From NCBI GenBank assembly GCA_947244325.1, contig CAMXJY010000012.1, positions 1 to 64,000 of the forward strand: a stretch of DNA of 64,000 nucleotides, in the 5' to 3' direction. A program made the position numbers and the translations under genes. The stretch comes from an uncultured Clostridium sp. (GTDB lineage: Bacteria; Bacillota; Clostridia; TANB77; CAG-508). Shown here one piece after another: positions 35,674 to 46,500 of the stretch (position 1 is its first letter; each line of letters starts with the position of its first letter). Below the pieces are notes generated by a model, which saw only the letters and a list, made by a program, of their open reading frames with translations, made no database searches and was not told the DNA's origin.

Positions 35674-38600
35674 TTATTTATAACGTCTCTTTTTGATTTT
35701 AGTTATTATCGTTTTTGTTACAAATATTGCTATAATTACTACGGCAGCTACTGTTACAATTAATCCTATACTTACTTTAGCTGTTTCTACTGCAGTTACT
35801 ATTGCTTTTCTATTTCTCATCATACCAGTTGGTGGTGTTAATGTAATTGTCTCTGTTGCAGCTGTATCTGGTTCAAATGATGATGTTATAAATTCTTTAC
35901 TTCCTTTACTTGGATCTTCTGGTGTTGTATTTACATTAGCATTACCTATTGTTGTTGCAAAGTTTGTTCTTCTACCTGTTAGAGTTGTAAATTGTATAAT
36001 TTCTGCTATATTTTCATATGTCATATTATCTGTTGATGTTTCAGCTGATACAACCTTTGATACTGGTAGATATACTATACCCCTAGATTCATGTAGATTT
36101 TCTGTTTCGTCTGTTACTGCTGGTAATAAGAATCTTGATAAGTCTTGGTTGTTAACAATATATTTGTCATTTTCATCACCTATATCAACTCTTCTATCAT
36201 CTACTGATACTACTAAGTTTGTATATTCCATTCCTTGTACATTTATTAGTTTTACACCACTATCACTTACTATTGAAGTTCCTGGCATTGCCTTTGTATT
36301 TCTTAATCCTTTTAGTGTATATACATAATTTACAAGTTCTGATGCTGTACTCTTTGTCCAATATTTGTCTCCTAAATTATTGTTATTTGTTTCTTGGTCA
36401 AATTCTAAGTCTGTATCAACATAGTCTAATATCTTATCGAATTTTAAGCTTGATACTGTATCTAAATCTGATTCTTTACCTGTATAATATGCATATCCTA
36501 CATATGTACCATAGTATCCTTTTCCATTTTCTGTAATTGTTTTTGTTCTATTTCTATAAAGGTCTGAGTTTTCATCAAATGCAAACATATCTGTGTATAC
36601 CATATTTCTTGCTGTTCCAGATGCTGTATAGTTTGTATCGATTATATTAACTCCTTTTTCATTATATGCTGCTACTAAGTCTTGTGTTGCTTTATTTTCT
36701 TTGTATCTAATATCATTTAAGTTTGTTGTTATTCTATCAATTTCACTTTCGTTATTAGCTTTAAACTTATACATAATATCTATCTTAGATCCTTGTAATA
36801 TGTTGTCATCAACTTGGATGTAAATAAATCCTTGTGTATCTTCTGTTGTTAAATCTTTTAATAATGCTGTGTAATCATTTGAGATAAATTGTACTAAATC
36901 TAAACCTGTAGATTTTTCTGTATCTATATGGTGAACTGTTGCCTCTTGCTCTCCTGTTGTGTAGAAGAATAAGTCTATTAATGTATCTCCATCTTCTGTT
37001 ATTATCTTAACTTCATCAATTTCTTTAGCTAAGCTTATTTGAGATTCTGGTCTATATTCAATACCGAAGTCTATATTTTCAAGTTTGAAGTCCCTAGTAT
37101 TTGTATCTGCATAATGAATTCTCTCTAATTCTTTGTAGTATATTTCTTTTGCAAGAGCTTCTGCATCTGCATTATTTCCTGAATCAACAACTTCTTTGAA
37201 TATGTATTTAGGTGTTTGCTTATCTGTTAATTTTTCAGCTTTAACTAAGAATTCAACTGTCTCAGCTTCCATATATGTATTGTCTGTTAAAATTTCTAGT
37301 TGGTCAGCATTATTCTTATCAGATCTTTCTGTTAATTTTGTTCCGTTAGCTACACCTTTTAATATTTCTGCAAGTTCGTTTGTCATAACTTCTGAGAATC
37401 TATTTACTTCAAGTCTTCTAACTTCGTCGTCTCTACCGTCATTTCTATCTGCAACCTCTAATTTTCTAATTACTTCATCAACATCTGTTTCATTATCACT
37501 TATTTCATTTGTATATTGTGTTGATTTATAATCTTGACCATTAAAGATTAACATATCATTTTGTGCCTCTAATGTTGCATCATATGTTTCACTTGCTTTG
37601 TTTGCTTCTACTGTATCACCATATGTGAATCTTACTATATATTTACCTGGAACAAATCCAATTAATTCGTATTTACCATCTGTATCTGTTCTTATATGTT
37701 GTATTTGCTCCCATGTTACATCTGAAAGGACTTCTTCATAATAATGTGTAGGGTCTACTTGTACTATTTCAATAAATTCTGCTCTAGCATTTCTAACTTT
37801 AATGTCTTTTTTCTCATCTACGCTTTCATCTTTATAATGTAATTTAACACTTTCGTTTTCTTTTCCTAGATTATTCTTTATTTCGTCTGTATCATATAGA
37901 CCATCACCTATGTATTGTTCATCTCCGCCTGTTCCTAAAATGTCTGTTCTTGAGTCATCCCAAACCATACCAGAGATGCTTCTTATAATTTTAGGTGTTC
38001 CTTGAATTTCTACTACAATTTTAATCTTTTTGTATTTTTCTTCAATCTTCTCTTTGGTATTTTCTGTTGCATCTGCAACTATTTCAATACCAGTTTTATA
38101 TGTAGTATCTTCATAGAATTCTACATTATCTGCTGAAGTTAAACTTTCTGCATATCCTGCTTCTCCAGGTATTACACCTGTACTATCATTTCTTATACCT
38201 ATATTACCAGGGTTAGAATCCATATCTACTAATGATGCTGGTTTTCCATCTGTATACCATACAGAGTATGCATTTACTTGAGCTATGTTTTCTGTACCTC
38301 TTCCATATAGTTCTTTATATGCTGTTGTTGTTCTTTCAGCTATTTTTAATGATCTTTCTAAAACTTTGCTTGTTTCTTTAACTGTTGTTCCATTTTCTTC
38401 AGTTATTGTTGTTGAACCTGATGGTTTTTCTTCTTTATTTGTTTCTGTGCTTAAAGATGATCTTACTGTTTCTTCATAATTTTCGTTTGTAATTCCAACT
38501 TCTAAAGCTTCTTTATCAATTACATATTTAACATAGATATCTAAATTTTCACCTTCATGTATTATCTCATCTCCCATACCTGTGATATAAACTGTGTTAT

Positions 38601-41600
38601 ATCCATCAGCTGTAAAGTCGTTAGCTTTTTCAGAGAATTTTCCTTTTGGTCCTCTTGAAGATGTATTAGATAATGTTAATTCTACTTTTCCATAATCTCC
38701 GTTAGGGTCTGCTTTAAAGATTGGTTTTGCTCCTCCTGCTGCTGTATCTATACTATATTTCTCTCCTGGAGCTCCTTGTTTGTAATACCAAGCTTCTGCA
38801 ATTTTTATTTTCTTATCTACTAAGAATCCGTCTGCATCTTTTGTTTTTACTGTTACTACATCTTTTGCAACGTCTTCTGTATATTTAATAAAGTTTTCAT
38901 CATATAAATCTAATACTTCATGAACTTTTACATCTAGTTTTGTATCTGTTACATCTGGTTGGTCAGGTCCTCTGTTTTCTCTTACTGTATCATCATCTGT
39001 AACTGATTTATTATCTAATGTAATTCTATATGTTACTTCAACATTTAATTCACTCTCACCGTTTAGACCTTTATATTTTCTAACTGCATTTGCTTTGTAT
39101 TGTTCAAATCTATATTTATAATCTGATTCATATAACTCTAATCCATATGGTTTTCCGATTATATAGTCTTGTAAGTATGCTCCTTGTGAGTAGTTTTCTG
39201 CAAATCCCATATCTCCGTTTAAACCATTATTTTGGTTGAAGTTATATTCCATTTCTTCACCATCTATAGTTGTTTTAACTTTATAAACGTCTTTTGTTAA
39301 TGCTATATCTGCATCTTCTCTTAACTCTAGTCCTAAGTTAATATGTTTTAAATATTCTGTTTCTGGTTTTTCATTATCTACGAAATCATCAAATTGATAT
39401 AACCATAAGTAATTTGTTGAGTTTGCATCATTTTTATTTGAAGGTACATTTATAAAGCTTCTTGATGTCATTAATCTTGAATTATCTTCCATTAACTCTG
39501 ATTTATGACCTACTTTGTCGTAAACCATATCGTTTGTTTTATTTAATCCTAAATCATAAGCTACATTGTAAGAAATATATTCATATTGTGTATTAAATTG
39601 TTCTCTTACATCTTTGAATTCTGCTGCATTTGAATCTATTAAGTATTCTGGCTCGCATGTTCCTTCTTCTTTTAGATGTTTCTTACCATCTGTTCCTGCA
39701 TAGAATTCTGTACTCTTATATAGAACTCCATCATACTCGTACTCTATGTAGTAACTTAAGATTTTGCTATTTGGAGTATAATTTCCATTTGAATCTTTAT
39801 CTGTTGCTTTATCTATACGTTGATACATTGTACTGCTTGAGAATCCTGTATCGTGGTTATAATATTCTTTGTACCATGTTAAGCTTTCATCTCTAGCAAA
39901 TGTATATAAACCATTTTCATCTGTTTTTGTTGTTCTTAACAATGTTCCATCAGATTGATATAAATGAACTACAACTTCTTTCTTTCTAGCATCTGCATTT
40001 AAGTTATAGTATTTTTGTTGTGTTTCATTTGCTGTATCTTGCATGAATCCATCTCTATCAAAGTCTACCCAAACATTACCAGCAATTACTAAGTCTTTCA
40101 TTCTTACATATTCACTTGATGTTTGTTGTTTTGATATATTTTCATTATGTTGTGGATTTTTAACTTCTCTATTATTACTATCTGTATGGTTAATATTTGT
40201 TAATATTGTAAGTTCTGCTTTATTTTCTAAGTCGAATAAATACATATTGCTTTCTGTGATTTCTGCTGTTACATAGTAAATTATATATTCTCCTGGGTTT
40301 ACAATTGTTTCATTTCCAATTGTATATTCATATTGATTATAATTTACTCCATTTTCACTAACTTTAGTTGGTGCTGATACATTAACTGCTACATTTCCAT
40401 CTCCACTATATCTTGTACATATGCTTCCATCTGCGTTATATAATTTAGCTTCAACATTTTTCTGTGTTAATCCTATTTGCATCTTATCTGTAATCTTAGT
40501 AGTTCTCATTTGTGTTCCTGGTTTTGTACCACTAGAAACACCTTTACTTACTGTTTTAGAATCATTCATAACCTTAATTGCATATACTAATGTTTCATAT
40601 TTTTCTGCTGATACTGGTTTTTCTCTCTTTTCTTTGTCTTTATTATTAGGTTCTCTTATTTTATCAACAACATTTCCATCTGAGAAATCACTCATTTGTG
40701 TGCTTGCATTCATTCTTGAAGTTCTTAAAGTTCCATCTGGATTTGTTATTATTCCATCAATAGTAAATGTATTGCTGTTGTTTTCTTTTTGTATTTTCTC
40801 ATCATATTTGTAAACATATTTATCTAAGAATGCATTATAGTTATTTAATTTATACCAATCACTTGTGCTTAAGTTTCCTGAATTATTTTTAATTACACAT
40901 AAATTGTCTGGTACTGAACTGTCTCCTCTATTTGGTCCCCTATTTATGTTTTTCATAGTACCAATAAATCTTACACTGTTTTCTTCAACAGTTCCTTTTC
41001 TATATTCATCTACAGTTAATTTAACTGTTACTGTTCTTACTTCTCCTGCTGGTACCATTAAATCTTTAATTGTAAATGTTCCTCCACTTGAGCTTGAATC
41101 TGTTTTACTAATTATGTGTGAATTACTTCCTGTTACTCCTGTTCCACTTACTTGTATATCTAAGTTAGAATATTTTTGTGGTAAATTGTCTTCAATATTT
41201 ACATATACTTTATCTGGATCCCAATATGGGTCTGAGCTTCTTCCTACATCGAATCTTGAGCCTGTTCCACTTGTTGTATTATATACTTTTATTTTATATG
41301 TAACTGTATCTCCATATTCAACATATACTGGATTTGAATGTTTTGTATCTTCTGTCATTCCATTTACTACTGATCTTTGATCTGTAGCTTTTAATGTTGT
41401 ATCTATACTGCTTATTCCAATATTTGCTTGATTATGTTCTACATCATAAATATATTTTTCAATACTTACGTTAAATTCTTTAATTTTATAGAAATCAGAA
41501 TCTTTTATATTTCCTAGTGGTCCGTCAGCTAATTCTGCTACGTTAACTACTGGTCCATTATGTCTAACATCTCCTGGACTATAATCTGTTCTGTTATAAT

Positions 41601-43557
41601 CTACTCCACCTAAGTTTTTAGTAATTATTTCTGTATAGTTTTCCCATAATCCTGTTTCTGCTGTAGGTCTTAAAGTTACTACTATTTTAAATACTTGATT
41701 TGCTTTAACTTCTAACCAGCCATTTATATCTGGATTAAAGCTTGCAGCTGTGCATTCTGCTGGTAATATATCTTTAATTTGGAAAGATACATCTTGGTCT
41801 TGATTGTTAATTATATCAATATTATATGTTATCTTATCTCCTCTTTCTGCTTTTACATAATTTGCTTTTTTCCAATCAACTTGGTGAGGACTACCTGGTC
41901 TAAAAGGTGAATTCTCAGCACCTCTTGACCTTTCTAAAGTATCTCCAAATATTACTATACTTTCACCTACATGCTCTACTTTTGTAATATATTTATTTAT
42001 TGTTAAGTCAGTTGTTAATCTTACATCTACTGTACTTATTACTTCATTTTCATCAACTATTGTTTCTGCTTTTTCTAATCCCATTAATGGTTGAGCGTCT
42101 AAAACACTCATTTTTCCAGTCCAGTTGAATTCTTCACAGTGTTCATGTTCATGTCCACATCTAAATACTACTGTATGTGTATCACTATGTCCTGAACAAT
42201 TACAATGACATCCTGATCTAGTTGATCCACTACATGTTTTTTCTCCTGTTTCTGGGTCATATGTACAAGTATGGTCATGGTGATCTCCTTTACATCCACA
42301 TCCCTCATCATGGTCATCACAAGTCCATTCATATGTACATGTTCTGCTACCACCATCTGAAAGTCCTGTTGTGTGTGTTGCATATCCTGGTGTCTGATTT
42401 GTACAATCATATGTACAACTACTCTTTTTACCATCTTGCATATCAAAATTTGTTTGAATATATTGTCCTCTTGCGTAGTATCCACTTCCTGTTGATTGTG
42501 TTTTTCTGAAATTGAAAGTAAATGATGATAATGTTGTTGCATCTACTCCGCAAGCTCCTCTATCAACTATTATATAAAATTTTGAATTTGGCCATGGATA
42601 TTTATAATCACTTGGTGCATTCCAAATATCACCTTCACTTCTGTTATTATCTCCTTCTTCAATATATTCTATTTGAATACTATCAAAGTTAACAATAGCT
42701 CCTGTATTTAATGTAATATATCCATCTACTATTCCACCTACTAATTCTTGATATTTACTTAAATCTCTACCAGAATATTCTAATACATTAGGTGTGTTTA
42801 CATATGCATAATCACTCATTTCAAATGGTCCTACTTTATAACTGTTTCCTAGTAATATAGTACCACAACCTGTATTTGGGTCATTTACATCTCTTATAGC
42901 TTTAACTTCTGGTCTTTCTCCATGAGCTCCTATTTCTTTATCTAATGCTTCAACAGCTAAAGCTGCTTTATACAAAGTAATGTTATCTTTCCAAATTGCA
43001 AATTGTGAATTATTATGCCAAGCATCTCCATCATTTTCTCCATTAAATGATGTTGCATATGCTTCTGTTATACTTAAAGTATATCCTTTAGATGGTTCAA
43101 ATGAAATATTACTCTCTGTTACTTGTGTACTTGATTCTCCTCTTTCTCTATAATCTTTGAATTTTCCAGTACCATTTTTAAATGATGGTGTTTGTCCATA
43201 TTTAAAATTTATTTCACTATCCATGCTAACAGCTGATTCATGCATTCTTGATAATACACCTTCTGGATTATCAAATAATCTACCACCATGTTGCATACAG
43301 TATATTGAACGATTTGTTGTAAGTGCTGTATATGGTGTATCTTTTATTGCTGAATCAAATGCTCCTTGTGTAATAGTATGATCTGCAGTATATGTTGCTA
43401 CTGTTCCGCCAACTCTGTTTTCTATATCTAATCCATTTCTTGTTTCTAATTCTACTGCGAATGCGTTTAGTAAACCTACACTAGCAAGAGTGGCAATTAA
43501 TAGTAGACATATTACTTTAAATTTTTGAATTATATTTTCTTTTTTTACTTCTCTCAT
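35674..43557 (-). CDS. giant surface adhesin B1: thioester-like head, Cys/His cluster, SdrD-B domains
   Basis: Encodes 2,627 residues from ATG 43557 behind AAGGAGGCG. A signal peptide covers about 1-35. The head has Cys87 in IYCMQHGG and Gln185 in NSQFAIW, a textbook thioester (TQXA/TED) motif pair. Residues about 375-475 form a cluster with about 13 Cys and 11 His (for example GCGCKGDHHDHTC, CHCNCSGHSDTH, RCGHEHEHC) that the paralogue B2 lacks. DUF11-like modules follow, then two SdrD-B-like regions (GNVWVDFDRDGFMQD; GMVWDDSRTDILG) and the stretch DDEVRRLEVNRFSEVMTN shared with B2. The C-terminus is LTPPTG, a spacer, a membrane helix and KKRRYK. It lies 13 bases downstream of A1, in the same operon. 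Function is inferred as covalent attachment to host or other surfaces. Confidence 0.88.
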   Translation of the reverse strand: MREVKKENIIQKFKVICLLLIATLASVGLLNAFAVELETRNGLDIENRVGGTVATYTADHTITQGAFDSAIKDTPYTALTTNRSIYCMQHGGRLFDNPEGVLSRMHESAVSMDSEINFKYGQTPSFKNGTGKFKDYRERGESSTQVTESNISFEPSKGYTLSITEAYATSFNGENDGDAWHNNSQFAIWKDNITLYKAALAVEALDKEIGAHGERPEVKAIRDVNDPNTGCGTILLGNSYKVGPFEMSDYAYVNTPNVLEYSGRDLSKYQELVGGIVDGYITLNTGAIVNFDSIQIEYIEEGDNNRSEGDIWNAPSDYKYPWPNSKFYIIVDRGACGVDATTLSSFTFNFRKTQSTGSGYYARGQYIQTNFDMQDGKKSSCTYDCTNQTPGYATHTTGLSDGGSRTCTYEWTCDDHDEGCGCKGDHHDHTCTYDPETGEKTCSGSTRSGCHCNCSGHSDTHTVVFRCGHEHEHCEEFNWTGKMSVLDAQPLMGLEKAETIVDENEVISTVDVRLTTDLTINKYITKVEHVGESIVIFGDTLERSRGAENSPFRPGSPHQVDWKKANYVKAERGDKITYNIDIINNQDQDVSFQIKDILPAECTAASFNPDINGWLEVKANQVFKIVVTLRPTAETGLWENYTEIITKNLGGVDYNRTDYSPGDVRHNGPVVNVAELADGPLGNIKDSDFYKIKEFNVSIEKYIYDVEHNQANIGISSIDTTLKATDQRSVVNGMTEDTKHSNPVYVEYGDTVTYKIKVYNTTSGTGSRFDVGRSSDPYWDPDKVYVNIEDNLPQKYSNLDIQVSGTGVTGSNSHIISKTDSSSSGGTFTIKDLMVPAGEVRTVTVKLTVDEYRKGTVEENSVRFIGTMKNINRGPNRGDSSVPDNLCVIKNNSGNLSTSDWYKLNNYNAFLDKYVYKYDEKIQKENNSNTFTIDGIITNPDGTLRTSRMNASTQMSDFSDGNVVDKIREPNNKDKEKREKPVSAEKYETLVYAIKVMNDSKTVSKGVSSGTKPGTQMRTTKITDKMQIGLTQKNVEAKLYNADGSICTRYSGDGNVAVNVSAPTKVSENGVNYNQYEYTIGNETIVNPGEYIIYYVTAEITESNMYLFDLENKAELTILTNINHTDSNNREVKNPQHNENISKQQTSSEYVRMKDLVIAGNVWVDFDRDGFMQDTANETQQKYYNLNADARKKEVVVHLYQSDGTLLRTTKTDENGLYTFARDESLTWYKEYYNHDTGFSSSTMYQRIDKATDKDSNGNYTPNSKILSYYIEYEYDGVLYKSTEFYAGTDGKKHLKEEGTCEPEYLIDSNAAEFKDVREQFNTQYEYISYNVAYDLGLNKTNDMVYDKVGHKSELMEDNSRLMTSRSFINVPSNKNDANSTNYLWLYQFDDFVDNEKPETEYLKHINLGLELREDADIALTKDVYKVKTTIDGEEMEYNFNQNNGLNGDMGFAENYSQGAYLQDYIIGKPYGLELYESDYKYRFEQYKANAVRKYKGLNGESELNVEVTYRITLDNKSVTDDDTVRENRGPDQPDVTDTKLDVKVHEVLDLYDENFIKYTEDVAKDVVTVKTKDADGFLVDKKIKIAEAWYYKQGAPGEKYSIDTAAGGAKPIFKADPNGDYGKVELTLSNTSSRGPKGKFSEKANDFTADGYNTVYITGMGDEIIHEGENLDIYVKYVIDKEALEVGITNENYEETVRSSLSTETNKEEKPSGSTTITEENGTTVKETSKVLERSLKIAERTTTAYKELYGRGTENIAQVNAYSVWYTDGKPASLVDMDSNPGNIGIRNDSTGVIPGEAGYAESLTSADNVEFYEDTTYKTGIEIVADATENTKEKIEEKYKKIKIVVEIQGTPKIIRSISGMVWDDSRTDILGTGGDEQYIGDGLYDTDEIKNNLGKENESVKLHYKDESVDEKKDIKVRNARAEFIEIVQVDPTHYYEEVLSDVTWEQIQHIRTDTDGKYELIGFVPGKYIVRFTYGDTVEANKASETYDATLEAQNDMLIFNGQDYKSTQYTNEISDNETDVDEVIRKLEVADRNDGRDDEVRRLEVNRFSEVMTNELAEILKGVANGTKLTERSDKNNADQLEILTDNTYMEAETVEFLVKAEKLTDKQTPKYIFKEVVDSGNNADAEALAKEIYYKELERIHYADTNTRDFKLENIDFGIEYRPESQISLAKEIDEVKIITEDGDTLIDLFFYTTGEQEATVHHIDTEKSTGLDLVQFISNDYTALLKDLTTEDTQGFIYIQVDDNILQGSKIDIMYKFKANNESEIDRITTNLNDIRYKENKATQDLVAAYNEKGVNIIDTNYTASGTARNMVYTDMFAFDENSDLYRNRTKTITENGKGYYGTYVGYAYYTGKESDLDTVSSLKFDKILDYVDTDLEFDQETNNNNLGDKYWTKSTASELVNYVYTLKGLRNTKAMPGTSIVSDSGVKLINVQGMEYTNLVVSVDDRRVDIGDENDKYIVNNQDLSRFLLPAVTDETENLHESRGIVYLPVSKVVSAETSTDNMTYENIAEIIQFTTLTGRRTNFATTIGNANVNTTPEDPSKGSKEFITSSFEPDTAATETITLTPPTGMMRNRKAIVTAVETAKVSIGLIVTVAAVVIIAIFVTKTIITKIKKRRYK

Positions 43558-43570
43558 ATTAATCGCCTCC

Positions 43571-46500
43571 TTACTTATAAATTTTCTTTGTTTTTATTTT
43601 TTTAGTTATGTTATTTTTATATTTCTTATCAAACGATAACCTCTCTCGATTTGTAAATGCTACCATTGCTACTATTATCGCTATTATTGAGCCATATATA
43701 GCTACTATTCTTCCATTAGTTGAAACTGTAATAAGTACTTCTTGTGTTGAAACATTATTATCTGCTATATCTTTTAGTCCTTCTTTATTTTGTGTTTCTT
43801 GAAGAATAACTTTGTTACTTAAGAATCCTGTATTATCTTCTGTCATTGCTTTTGTAGTTATTAATTTAAGCTCTACTTTTTCTCCTGGTTTTATTACTAT
43901 GTCTTTTAGAGTTTCATTGTATAATTTTCCATCTTGACCTAAATACCAACCTTCATTTTCTTTCTCATCAAAAGCCATGTCTTTTGGTAATTCGTCAATT
44001 ACTTTTAAAGCATTTCCCTCTATTAATCCTATATTTTCAACTACAATTTTGTATTCTAGTTTTACATTAGAATCTTTTAATTCTTTTGATCTAATTTCTA
44101 CTTTTGATATAGTTTCATCATTTAAGTTATATTCTTTTTCACCTTTTTTAGTAGTTACTATTGCTTTACTTAAATATTTATCAATTTTTAAATCAAAACT
44201 ATTTCTTAATTTTAATCCTATGTCTATATTTTCTATATTTTTATCTGTTATATTTATATTGTCTGTTACAGCATTTCCATCTTCTGTTTCTAATGCATCT
44301 GAATCAAATTCTTCTGTAGCTTCTTGTTTTTTATATGTTGTAGTTACATATTTATCAACATCATATAGGAATTTAATATTGTAATTTCCTGGCTGTAATT
44401 CTTTAAATTCATATTCACCATTTCCATCTGTTGTAGTTGCTTTTATCATAGATCCATCTTTGTGTAATTGAACTTTTATTGTTGCTAATTTTTCTTCTGC
44501 ATCATCTCTTCTACCATTTTGGTCTGAATCTAGCCAAGCTTTTCCTGATATACTGTAAATTTTCTTACTTTCTTCATTATCTTTTGATGTATTATCTTTA
44601 TCATTTTTGTTTGAATTATTTTGTGTATTATTATTATTTGTATTGTTGTTTGAATTGTTATTTGTGTTATTTTCTATATTATTGTTTGTATTATTATTTT
44701 GATTATTGTTTATATCATCTGAGTTATTACCATTATTATTTTGATTATTGTTATTATTCTCTGTATTATTGTTATCATTATTGCTGTTATTATCTCCATT
44801 AATAACATTATCAAATTTTTCATCTTCTACTGGTTTTTCATCTTCTTTATCTGGATTTTCTTTTAATATAATACTTACTATTCCTGTGTCTATACTATCT
44901 AAATAATTTCCTGTTATAGTTGCTTGATTTGTTATTTTGTCTTCTTTTAATCCTTCTTTTAAGTTACCTGCTTTTCCTGAAATTTCTATTACTATTTTTC
45001 CTTTTGCAGGTATATCAGATATAGCTCCTTCAAGATTATTTTCAGAATTTAAATTAATTTTACCATTTGAACTTCCTGTATATCTTGCTGTTACATCTTT
45101 TAAGTATTCTGAAATTTTATCTTCTATTCTTAATCCTGATGTAGGTCCATTACCTTTATTTACAATTTGAATTGCAAATTCTGCTGTTTCTCCTTCTTTT
45201 ATGCTATCTATGTTAGAAACTTGAGATACTTCTAATACAGGTCCTAAAATACTTATTGGACAATCTGTTGTTCTTTCTTCTGTTCCATCTTCCATAGTAA
45301 AACTTGCATAGCATATTGGATCATCTATTGCTCCTCTAACAACATTAGTAGCTACTTTTAATTGTATACTTCCATCTATTGTTAAATTAGATATTACAAA
45401 ACTAATTTCTTTAGTATCTTGATTATATTGTAATGTATTTTCATCATAGAAACTTCCATTAACTGCTAATACACTCGCATTTTTATATTCTACTTCTTTA
45501 GGTAATTTGAATGATACTTTAATATTGTTTAGTTCTTTTCCTGATATGTTATGAGCAAATACATTGTAGTCCATTTCAGAACCCATTGTATTTTTTCCAC
45601 TTGTATCATAGTTAAAAGTATTTATTTGTAAATCTAAGTTAGTTTCTACTATTTTGTTTGAAGTTTTATTACTTTCAGCATCAATTCCTAAGTTTTCTGC
45701 ATGTACTGTAGCATTGCTTTCTACAATTACATCATTGCCATTTTTATATTCTTCATAAGTTTTTATACTTGCTGTTTTTACTAAAAATTCAAATTCTACA
45801 CTTTCTCCTGATGCTAAATTATCTATATGCCATTTTTTATTATCTTGATTTTTTGATACAACATAATTATTATTTCCTACACCTGTAGTTTCTTCTTCAA
45901 ATTCATATAATGTTGTATTTGTTGGTTTTTTAGCTTCTACATCAATATTTTTTGCATCTATACTTCCTGAATTTGATACTTTTAAAGTATATGTTAAAAA
46001 TCTTGCTTCTCCAATATCTGTACCGTTTCCAATATCAACACTTAAAACTGCTTCAATTTTTGGTCCAGCTTCTGTTATTAATGCTACTTTATCTGCACTT
46101 GAGCTTTCATATACTACTGCACCATTTGTATTATTGTTATAAAAAGCTCCAAAACTTCCTGCTATACTTGCATCATATGGTAAGTTTTCTGGTATTTCAA
46201 AATCATATGTATATCTTAAAACTTGTCCAGCTTGAACTTTTCCTTTTACTACTATTAAATATGATTTTACTGATGCTAAATCTGACATTTCTGTTGTCCA
46301 TCCATTTGATACATCATCTAAGTTTTTGTTTGCTTTTTCATTTGCTGAATAATAGATTGTTGTCATATTTGCATTTTGTATATCTTCTTTTATTAAATCT
46401 TTCATTACTGCATTTGTTGTCGTTCCTAAATCTTCATTTGTTATAACATCTCTATTTCCTTTGAATGGAACTCTTCCTAATAACACTACATCTGTACAAG

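Noticed and set aside
42168..42542. Separate His/Gln-rich minus-strand gene
   Set aside because: It is a second frame inside the Cys/His segment of B1 with no ribosome site.
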